From: Baffinella frigidus
Lineage: Eukaryota > Cryptophyceae > Cryptomonadales > Baffinellaceae
NCBI GenBank assembly: GCA_026770585.1
Contig: MU647136.1
Span: 42,177-52,754 of the forward strand
Direction: 5' to 3'
DNA length: 10,578 nt
In this document: positions 1 through 9,200 of the stretch, one piece after another
Position numbering within the stretch: the first letter of the stretch is position 1
Layout of the letters: each line of letters begins with the position of its first letter
Notes under the pieces: generated by a model
What the model saw: only the letters and a program-made list of their open reading frames with translations
Databases searched by the model: none
Told to the model about the DNA's origin: nothing
Position numbers and translations under genes: made by a program

Positions 1-83
<83 letters not shown>

Positions 84-134
84 CATATATATATCTATCT
101 ATCTATCTATATATATATATATATATATATATAG
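1..134. repeat. (AT)n microsatellite with short TCTA block
   Basis: Positions 1-79 are pure AT dinucleotides. A short ACAT/TATC-rich interruption (about 80-111, including TCTA units) follows, then AT again to 134. No gene signal. Confidence 0.97.
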
Positions 135-164
135 GCGCCCCACTATACGTATATTGGCACGTAC

Positions 165-240
165 CGGTTCGTGGCTTTCGCGCAGAGGCGGCGATCTAAC
201 GCGCGCGATGAAGCCTCCAATGCCCATACCACAATCATCC
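165..240 (-). CDS. Possible exon 17 of Sfi1-like gene, [17 protein letters not shown]...
   Basis: A 76-nt island with acceptor AAACCCAG and a good donor, GTACGT. Entering in phase 1 after exon 16 gives Gly, then [18 protein letters not shown] and CAKATN. It holds one W but not in the 33-residue register. Another frame ([14 protein letters not shown]...) is also open. The island's distal part resembles sequence near 1360-1395. Confidence 0.42.
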
Positions 241-3200
241 CTGGGTTTGGAGTTTGGGGTGTAGGTTTCGGGGTTTAGGGTTGGGGGCGAGGGTTCAAGG
301 TTGACAGGCAAAAACTGTGAATCGGGACCGGAGGCCCATACCGAAACCCTCCCTACAGGGGGTTAGGGTTGAGTGGTTAGGGTACAGGGGTTAGGGTTTA
401 GGTATCAACACCCTCCCTGCAACGGGGTTTAGGGTTTAGGGTTTAGGGTTTAGGTTTTGAGGTCAAGGGGATGTTAGGGGTTCGAGTTTCGGTTTCTGTG
501 TTTAAGGCGTAGGGTTTAGAGTTTAGGGTTTAGGGTTTAGGGTTTAGGGTTTAGGGTTTAGGGTTTAGGGTTTAGGGTTTGGGGTTGTAGGGTTTAGGGT
601 TTAGGGTTCAGGGTGTAGGGTTTAGGGTTTGAGGACGTACCTACAAGCCGCCGCATTTCCGCGCCTTTGATCGCGATGCGGAAAAACTGGTTTGGGGTGT
701 AGGGTCTAGGGGTTTAGAGATTGGGGGTTTGGGATTGGGGATGAGGTTTTCGGGTTTAGCGTGTGTGGGTGAGGGTTGAGGGGTTTGGGGTTGGGGATTA
801 GGGCTGAGGAAAGATTTAGGTTTCAGGGGTTAGGAAGTGAGGAATACGGTTTAGGGGCTAAGGTTGGGGATTATGGTTAAGGGATGAGGTTGCGTAGGGA
901 GTAGGTAAATTAGGTTTATCGTGCAGTGGCCAGGGGTTAGGAAATAAATAAAGGTTAGGGTTCAGGGTTTAGGGTTTAGGGTTTAGGGTTTAGGGTTTAG
1001 GGTTTAGGGTTTAGGGTTTAGGGTTGAATTAGGGTTGATGGTTTAGGGTTGAATTAGGGTTTATGGTTTAGGGTTGAATTAGGGTTTATGGTTTAGGGTT
1101 GAATTAGGGTTTATGGTTTAGGGTTGAATTAGGGTTTATGGTTTATGGTTGAATTAGGGTTTAAGGTTTATGGTTGAATTAGGATTTATTATTGAGTGTT
1201 GAGATGGCGACCGCCATCTCACGGGCCTCGACCATCCGCCCCTCGAACGCAGCTTGGTGCATCGCGTTCAACAACTGGAGCATCACGCCATATATGTGTA
1301 TTGGCACCCTAATATACGTACATTGGCTAATGCTGAAACCCTAACACACGTATCATGGCGCGTACCGAACCGTATATTACCGGTTCGCGGCTTTAGGGTT
1401 TAGGGTTTCGGGGCAAACCTTAAGGCGTTGGGCCTCGATCATCCACCCCTCAAACGCAGCTTGGTGTGTCGCGTTCAACAACTGTTGAGGGTTTAGGATC
1501 ATCAATTTCAGGGTTTAGGGGGTTGGGGTTTAGCGGGTAGGGTTTAGGGTTGAGGGTTTAGGGTTTAGGGTTTAGGGTTTAGGGTTTAGGGTTTAGGGTT
1601 TAGGGTTTATGGTTGTAGGGTGTAGGGTTTCGGGTTTTGGGTTTGGGAGTTGAGGGTTGAGGGTTTGCAACTCACCTGGTTCAACAACTGTTGAGGGTTT
1701 AGGATTTCAAGTTCAGGATTTGGGGTTTAGGGTTTAGGGTTTAGGGTTTAGGGGTTAGTGTTTAGGGTTCAGGTTGTGGGGTGTAGGGTTTAGGGTTTGG
1801 GGCTCACCTGGAGCATCACACCTCGCACAGCCTCTCTCTGCCCCGCCTACACCTGGGGACCCCCGGGAATCGGGGGGCCCAGGGGCAAATCGGGGGACCT
1901 CTAAAGGCCTCAAACGGGCAACAGTCCGGTCAGCTGAGAAATAGAGCGGTTTTCTCATCTGTCGGCCACTCACCGATATGAAAATATGAACAAGGGCTCC
2001 AATTCCGGCAACTTTTGGCGTGATTCTGAAGTTTTAGAGTTTTATTTTGTGATAAAAATGCCAAAAGTGGCCGGAATTGGAGCCCTTTGTTCATAAATTT
2101 CATATCGGTTGGTGGCCGACAGATGCGAAAACCGCTCTAGACGGCTGTCACGAGTCACCACGGATCGCTTTCGCTGACATTGTTTGCAAGCTTTTGCTCC
2201 CTGTCGGTTGGGAATCACGTGGAGCATCACGCTGCGCGCTGCCCCCCTCTACCCCCTCTACCCCTGAACTCCTGAGCCAAACCCTCAACCCTGACTCTGA
2301 ACCCTCAACCCTCCACCTGGAACATGACGCCTCGCACAGCCTCCCTCTGCCCCGCCTGCACCTCGGCTGCCGCGCGCCACTGCGGGAACGCCCGCGCTGC
2401 CCCGAAGATGAACCTGCAATCGCGTGTAGGGGTTAGAGTTCCATGCACCCTAGGGTTTAGGGTTTGTGATCCAGGGTCCAGGTTATGAGTTCTCCGACGA
2501 AGCTTTAGATTTTAGGGTAGGGTTTGACTGTAGGCCCTACACCCTCATGGGGGAGTGAGGTTGTCACTGTGGGAACGCACGCGCTGCCCCGAAGATGAAC
2601 CTACAATCCGGTGTAGGAGATACCACGCCACATTGGAGGTGGGGGTTGAATTTTTCAAACCCTTACAGGATAGGACTGTTGGCTTTTGGAAACCACTGCC
2701 CTCAGGAGGAATTGACTTTTGGCGACCCCTTTTAAGACTCTGGCGTGGTAGGGTTCCATAAACCCTAGGGTTTAGGGTTTATGGTCCAGGGTTCAGGTTA
2801 TGAGCTCACCGACGAAGGTTGGAGTTGAGGGTTTGAACGTGAACGCTAAACCCTCACGGGAGAGTGAGGGTGTCACTGCGGGAACGCACGCGCTGCCCCG
2901 AATATGAACCTGAGAGAGGGGTTAAGGTTTACGGTTCAAGATGAAGCTGAGAGAGGGGTTGAGGTTTCTTGTTCAGGGTGTGGGGTTCAGGGCGCAAGGT
3001 TTAGGGCTTGATGCTTAGAGGGCAGGGTTTAGGAGTTTGGGTAAAACCAACGACCGATGGTGCGCTCCGCGATGACCTCTGCCTTGCGCTTCCTCCTCTT
3101 GTATGCCTCCCACGCTCCTGTTTCCGCAGGTTAAAAGGTTGTTAAAACAGGTTAAAAGATTATTACAGGTTAAAATATTGTTAAACCCATTAAAAATATT

Positions 3201-6200
3201 ATTGAAATGTTTATGGCTAAGGGGCCCCCCACGCTCCTGGGTTCGGGTTTAGGGATCAGGGTTGAGGGTGTAGGGTTTAGGGCGTAGTTCTTGTGCGTGA
3301 CCCAGGCTCTTGGTTCCGCAAGTTAATAGGCTATTAAAACTGGGGTTAAAAGTTTAAAATAGGTCCATAAAAACTTGTTGAAATAGGCTTAGGGTTTGTG
3401 GATGGAGTACCAAATGCAGCGGCAAGCCCCGGATGACGCAGCCTTATGAGGACGTTATCCTGAATCCGGCCAAACCCCAAACCCTAAGCTTCACTACAGA
3501 GGGTTGGTCCATAGCGTAAACCCAAACCCCAAACCCTAAGCGTCACTTCGGAGGGTTTGTGGATGGCGTACCGAATGCCGCGGCAAGCCCCGGCAGACGC
3601 AGCCTTGAGAGGACTTGGTCCTTGATCCGGGAGAGAGTTATTAAAGACAAAAGGTTATTAAAACGAAGATTGTTAAGGTTAAAAGGTTGTTAAAACGGAG
3701 GGTTCGTGGATGGAGTTTGTGGATGGAGTTTGTGGATGGAGTTTGTGGATAGAGCACCGAATGCAGCGGCAAGCCCTGGAAGACGCAGCCTCATGAGGAC
3801 GTTATCCTTGATCCGGGAGAGGCGGGCGGACTTCGCCGCGGAATCAACCCACGTGTGGAAGGGAGCCGCGAGGCTCTTTTGCAACCACCTGGGGTTAGGG
3901 ACTTGGGGTTGGGGTGTAGAACTCAGGGGGTGAACCAGCTCCTTGACAGACCCCCAACGGTTTCAGGTTTCGGGTGTGGGGTTTAGGGTTTAGGGTTTGG
4001 GTTTGGGTTTTAGGGTTTGGGGTTTGGGGTTTGGGGTTTGGGGCTTAGGGGTTCCGAACCTTTCGACCACCCTCTGGGAGAGGGTGTCGCAGTGCTTGTT
4101 CTGCACTGCAAATTGCATCACTCGAAACAGGGTGGAAAGCGTGGGGGGCGAGGGTTGGGTTTAGGGCTACCAGTTACAAGATACCGGCCAAGCACGCGCG
4201 CGTGGAAAGAGTGTCACAGTGCTTACAGATATCTTCGATTTAGGGATTGGGGTTGAACCTTCCGAGAACGCGCTCGGAGAGGGTGTCGCAGTGCTTGCTC
4301 TGCACCGTAAAGTGCGCCCACGACGAAAACGCCGCCCTGCACATACACAAAATATTGTTTAGGGTCATAGGGTCATAGGGTCATAAGGGTTTCGGGTTTA
4401 GGGTCTCAGGGTCATAGGGTCATAGGGTTTAGCGTTCAGGGGTTCAGGAATTGGGGTTTAGGGGTATAGCGTTAGGATAAGACGTTACCATGCTTGGCGG
4501 TGCACGATGCGATGCGACGACGACTTTGACCCGGACTTGCGCCTTCTCTCTCCGTAGGAACAACCCTACGTCCCTACAGATTGCCTACCGTAGGGTCCTA
4601 TGGGTTGGGGTGTGGGGTAAAAAAAGATAGGTCTGCACGCTAGGGTTGAGGGATTCGGGATACCATGCTTTCATCCGGGGACATGTTTAAGTTAAAAGAA
4701 AATGGACTATCAAACCGGATTCTGGCCCTTATTAAATTTTGATAGGGCCCTAATTAACCTTCGTCCAACTCCTATGAACACTTAGGGATCCATTTTCTTT
4801 TAAATTAAACATGTCCCCCGATAAGCTTGGCGGTGTACGATGCGCTGTACCACGACTTTGACACGGTTCTGCTCAACCCTAAACCCTAAACCCTAAACCC
4901 TAGAGGGAGACTTAAGAGAGCGGGTTTCAGGGGGGGGGTAGGGTACCATGCTTGACGGTGGACGATGCGTTGCACGACGACCTTGACCCGGTCCTGCGCC
5001 TTCTCTCGAAGATGCTGGATCACCTCTCAGAAGACCCCTAGACCCCCCTACCGACCCTACCCTACCCTACCCTACCCTACCCTAACCCACACCCTACCTA
5101 CCCTGGAACACGCGCCGACTAGCCTGCGGCGCCGTTCAGGTTCTCAGGTTGAGGGTTTGGGGTTTAGGATTTAGGGTTTATGGGGGTGGGGGGGGCGTTG
5201 AGGTTACGAGTTTAGGGGGGGGGGTAGGTTACCATGCGTGGCGGTGTACGATGCGCTGCACGACGACCTTGACACGGTCCTGCGCCTTCTCGCGAAGGTG
5301 CTGGATCGACTCGTACAGCGCCGCCTGGCCAGGGGTTAGGGGTTAGAGTTGAGATTATCTTTGTTGGTTGGGGGTTGGGGTTGGGGTTTAAGGAGTTAAG
5401 TTTTAGGGGCTTGGGGTGTAGGGTTCAGAGCTTAGGGTTCAGGGTTCAGGGTTTAGGGGTTAGGGTTTACCGACTGGGCCTTGGTCGCGACAGTGCCCCA
5501 GTTCCGCAAGCAGCGTGACAGCACGCCCCACATCACCCTACACCCTAAAACCAAAACCCTCAACCCGCAAAAAAAAAACAAGACGTGTATGAACCGCGCC
5601 AGACCCGTCCAAACCGCTCACCGAAAAGCCCTTTGACAGGCCATCATTATTGGATCAAAAAGGGATTACCGACTGGGCCTTGGTCGCGACCGTGCCCCAG
5701 TTTCGCACGCAGCGGGACAGCGCGCCCCGCATCACCCACACCCCTAGCCCCTAACTCCGCTCCGTCTGCGCCCACGCTAACATTCCTCAGGGTTCAGGGG
5801 TCAGGGACACGGGGTTAGGGTTCAGGGTTTAGGGGCTAGAGTTTAGAGTTTAGGGTTCAGGGTTTAGGGGTTAGGGTGTATCGACTGAGCAATTGTTGCG
5901 ACCGTGTCCCAGTTTCGAAGGCAGCGGGAGAGAGTCTAGGGGCGCTCCTACGCGAAACCGAGAGAGAGACTGGTAATTTATTGCCAAACAAGCAGCGTCA
6001 GCGCCGCACATGCTACGCATTGTGCCACTACTGTACCCCGTGTCGGCCGCTCATACGAGCATTTTCCGGATGGATTCTAACTCCTCCTCCTACAGAAACC
6101 GAGAGAGAGAGAGAAGAGAGAGAGAGAGCCAGCGAGAAAGAGAGGGCATACGGGTCCTACGACCTACCGTAGTCACTAACGTAGGCTCAACCGCCCTGAA

Positions 6201-9200
6201 TTTAAGCCGTTACGCTATCACGGTGTGGGGATTACCGACTGGGCCTTGGTCGCGACCGTGCCCCAGTTTCGCACGCAGCGGGACAGCGCGCCCCGCATCA
6301 GCATTCCGGCCACCTGGGTTAGGGTGTAGGGTTTGGGGTTTGGGGTTTGGGGTTTAGGGTTTAGGGTTTAGGGCTTAGGGTTTAGGGCTTAGGGTTTAGG
6401 GTTTAGGGTTTGGGGTTTAGGGCTTAGGGTTTAGGGTTTAGGGTTTAGGGTTTAGGGTTTAGGGTTTGGGGTCAGGGGTTTAGGGTTTAGGGATTGGGGT
6501 TTAGGGTTTAGGGTTTAGGGTTTAGGGTTTAGGGTTTAGGGTTTATAGTATAGGATGCGCTCGCATGGGGGTTAAGGGTTTAAGGTTGAGGGCTTGAGGT
6601 TCAAGGATTAGGGTTTGGGGTTTCGGACCCGAGTCATCGTCCGTCGCAGCCGCTTCGCCTCAGCCACGCTCTCCGCCCACCCTGCAAACCCTTTCGCCTG
6701 CCGAAATTGTGAATTGTGTGTGAGCCTACCCTTTAGTCTGCCGAAATTGTGAGTTGTGTGTGAGCCAGTGAATTGTGTATGAGCCAGCCACGCTCTCGGC
6801 CCACCCTTGGCACCCTTTCGACTGCCGAAATTGTGAATTGTGCGTGAGCCTGCCGAAATAGTGAATAATGTATGAGCCTACGCAATTCACGAAATAGTGA
6901 ATTGTGTATGATCTTACACAATCCCTCCCACCCATGGGACACTTTCGCCTGCGCCGAATTTCGTGTTTAAGTCAACCTACGAGTTAACTTGATTCTGGGC
7001 TATTCTACCATGGCAAACACGCTAAAAGTCTAGCCCTTTGAGCCCTTGTCATGTGCAATAATGTTTGATGTGTACCGCGAAATACTTTTAGCACGAAACG
7101 TTGCGTTTGACGTTCGGATTTGTCACCTGCCCGGATCGTATCCAGCGACGCATCCCTTTCAGCGCGCGAAGAGTCGCGGTTTTGGACACGATGGTGTGCT
7201 CCATCCACCTGGTTTCGGGGTTTAAGGTTTTAGGGTTATAGGGTTTGCGGCTTTAGCGCGTGAAACGTTGCGGTTTCGGACGTGATGGTGTGCTCACCTG
7301 GTTTGGGGTTCTAGGGTTTTAGAGTTTTAGGGTTTAGCGACGACGTAACGATGAGGGTTGGGATTTAGGGTTTAGGGTTCAGAGTTTAGGGTTTAGGGTT
7401 TACTCGGTGAAGGCCGCGGCGAGGTCGGCCCTGTAGCGCGTCTGCCAGCTGTTTTAGGGTTTGGGGTGTGGGGTTTAGGGTTTGGGGTTTTGAGGTTTCG
7501 GGTTTCGGGTTTCGGGAGTGGTGTGTGGGGTTTAGAGTTTGGGGGTTCGGGTTTAGGGCTTCGGGAGTGGTGTGGGGGGTGTATGGTGTAGGGTGTGTGG
7601 ATTAACCGCTGGAGCACGCGCTCCGAGACGACTCTGTCTCTGTTCAAATCGCCCTGCGCCGCTTTCCATTTGTCGAGGGCGTGCAGCAGCGTCTGGTTGT
7701 TCCACCGCTGCACCCGGTTCGGGGTTGGGGATCAAAACAAAACCGGTAGATATCGCGGCGGAGGGCCACATCTTAGTGCTGAGTGCTTAGTATTTAGCGC
7801 TTGGTGTTCCGAGACAGCTTAGTATTTAGTGCTTGGTGTTCTGAGTGCTAAGTGCTTAGCATTTAGCGCTGAGTGTTCCGACACGACTCTGTTTCTCTGC
7901 AAGTCGCCTGCAAGTCGCGCTGGTTTCTCTGCAAGTCGCGCTGGTTTCCACTTGTCGAGTATCAACCAACAACCAGTCGAGTGCGTGCATCAGCGTCTGG
8001 CTGTTCCACCTCTGCGGTTCAGGGTAAGCAATGAGAGATTTAGGGGTTAGGGATTAGGGGGTAGGGAGTAGGGGGTAGGGGGTAGGGTTCAGAGTGTAGG
8101 GTTTAGGGGTTCAGAGTGTAGGGTTTAACGTTGGGTTCAGAGTGTAGGGTTTAAAGTTTGTAGTAGGGTTCAGAGTGTAGGGTTTAAAGTTTAAGTGTTC
8201 GCCGCGTTCCACTTGTCGAGTGCGTGCATCAGCGTCTGGATGTTCCACCTCTACGGTTCAGGGTAATCAATGAGAGATTTAGGGGTTAGGGATTAGGGAT
8301 TAGGGGGTAGGGGTTAGGGGGTAGGGGTTAGGGGGTAGGGGGTAGGGTTTAAAGTTTAAGTGTTCGCCGCTTTCCACTTGTCGAGTGCGTGCATCAGCGT
8401 CTGGATGTTCCACCTCTGTCAAGGCATCGGAGATCAGGGATTATGGTTGAGATTTTGTTAGCGTGACACTCTTCACTAGCGCTGCGCTAGTAAAGAGTGT
8501 GGAGTGGGACGTGTCAAGTCGCCCAGCACCGCTGTCCACTGGTCGAGTGCATGCATCAGCGTCTGGATGTTCCACCGCTGCACACAGTTCAGGGTGTGGG
8601 GTTTAGAGCCTAGGGAGTGAAAGCTAGGGTGCAGGGCTGATACTTTACGGTTTAGGGTTTCGGGATAAGAAGTGAAACTTTGAAGTGCAAGTAGATTTTA
8701 CGGCTTCGGCTCTACGGTTTAGAAGAAGGTGAACATGATCTGAACCTGCAAGATGGAAGATATCGCGACGAAGGGACGCGGCGCTCGAGAATGCTGGAGG
8801 ATCCTTTTTACATGTGTGGTTGTAAACATTTGTACCAGGATAGGGCATTCCAACCTCGCGTCTGGTATGATTTTTACTTCCGTGACCAACTTTACATGAA
8901 AGTTACTACACAAATACTTACTTGTAAAGCATCTCACTTTTAAATAGGCCCCTCTAGCATTCTCGTGCGGGCGTGCATTTCTTCCAACCAGGCTTTCGGT
9001 GTTCTGGATTACGGCTATGGTTTCATGGTGTATGATTTAGCTTTGGGGACCTGAAAAATGCTGCGGAAGATATCGCGGCGTCCGGCAGCGTCCTGGTTTT
9101 GGGTTTTGGGTTTTGGGTTTTGGGTTTTGGGTTTTGGGTTTCGGGTTTAGGGTTTAGGGTTTCGGGTTTCGGGTTTCGGGTTTCGGGTTTAGGGTTTCGG

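Larger units (their letters stand above)
687..1418. repeat. Intron 15: degenerate telomere-like repeats and an exon 15 copy
   Basis: Degenerate GGGTTTAG-like sequence (690-955) precedes a near-perfect TTTAGGG array (958-1024) and a 25-bp higher-order repeat. Then come the exon 15 copy (1212-1274) and a non-repetitive stretch (1275-1390) whose right part resembles 150-180. Sense splice ends are GTTTGC (1418) and CAG (687). Confidence 0.8.
1482..2316. repeat. Intron 14: telomere-like repeats, exon remnants and a foldback element
   Basis: Near-perfect TTTAGGG array at 1555-1608, weaker arrays at 1717-1800, a foldback element at 1944-2137 and pieces of exons 14 and 15. From about 2240 to 2316 the heptamers are reversed: the C-rich strand is on +, so the sense strand here is GGGTTGA-like. 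Confidence 0.8.
2414..3047. repeat. Intron 13: short telomere-like tracts and two exon 14 copies
   Basis: Contains two related blocks of about 300 bp (roughly 2500-2610 and 2790-2920), each with a 33-nt copy of the exon 14 start. Between them is a non-telomeric stretch with a 33-bp triple repeat (2646-2744). Telomere-like tracts at 2450-2470, 2760-2785 and 2925-3040. Confidence 0.75.
3118..3757. repeat. Intron 12: TTAAAA-rich repeats and two exon 12 copies
   Basis: Several pieces are built on GGTTAAAAGGTTGTTAAAAC (3130-3190, 3310-3380, 3640-3697) rather than heptamers. Two 49-nt exon 12 copies lie between. From about 3470 to 3540 the heptamers are reversed (AAACCCTAAGC on +). A 13-bp minisatellite ends the intron at its sense start. 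Confidence 0.78.
4337..5232. repeat. Intron 10: three exon 10 copies, a MITE and mixed repeats
   Basis: An 8-bp GGGTCATA tandem (4363-4385, 4408-4426), exon 10 copies at about 4554-4488, 4866-4825 and 5032-4949, and a MITE at 4671-4824. Heptamers at 4875-4902 are reversed (CCCTAAA on +) and at 5054-5083 there is a 5-bp TACCC tandem on +. C-runs and G-runs occur near 5185-5225. Confidence 0.75.
5325..6056. repeat. Intron with three exon 9 copies, telomere-like tracts and unique sequence
   Basis: Telomere-like tracts at 5335-5465 and 5795-5880; reversed C-rich units at 5535-5567 followed by a poly-A run (5570-5579); unique sequence at 5580-5662 and 5945-6056 with no exon I can support. A second GA/CT tract (5957-5968) precedes the copy at 5943-5882 on the sense strand. 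Confidence 0.72.
7708..9050. repeat. Intron 4: graveyard of exon 4 and exon 5 copies
   Basis: 1343 nt holding an exon 3/4-like fused copy split by a MITE, four partial exon 5 copies (5' ends at 8577, 8415, 8250, 8011), an exon 4 copy (7771-7744), a repeat family around AGTGCTTAGTATTTAGCGCT (7775-7880), telomere-like blocks (8035-8200, 8275-8350) and a perfect hairpin. The two blocks 8011-8200 and 8250-8350 are duplicates including the AATGAGAGATTTAGGGG junction. Confidence 0.8.

Noticed and set aside
1021-1190. CRISPR-like array
   Set aside because: Units are contiguous 25-mers without unique spacers, in eukaryotic telomere-like DNA.
2077-2436. Open + strand frame of 119 codons
   Set aside because: It begins in the right arm of a foldback element and runs antisense over exon 14. 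No family resemblance, and exon 14 on the other strand explains the openness.
3706-3933. Open + strand frame over exon 12
   Set aside because: It is a shadow of exon 12 and of the 13-bp minisatellite. The minus strand has the W-repeat pattern and splice sites.
4554-4600. Small inverted repeats around CCTACG and CGTAGG as a regulatory hairpin
   Set aside because: Stems are only 6 bp, and similar short pairings are expected in this low-complexity sequence.
5957-5968. Exon starting at GAGCGCCCC after the second CT tract
   Set aside because: It leads into an exon 9 copy with a stop (TAG) a few codons in and a destroyed donor.
5876-6357. Two overlapping + strand frames rich in RERE
   Set aside because: They are produced by the GA tract and by exon 9 copies read antisense.
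7393-7713. Continuous minus-strand frame of 106 codons read as one gene
   Set aside because: Only its first third (exon 5) is protein-like. The rest is HTPNPK-type translation of telomere-like repeat and includes the intron.
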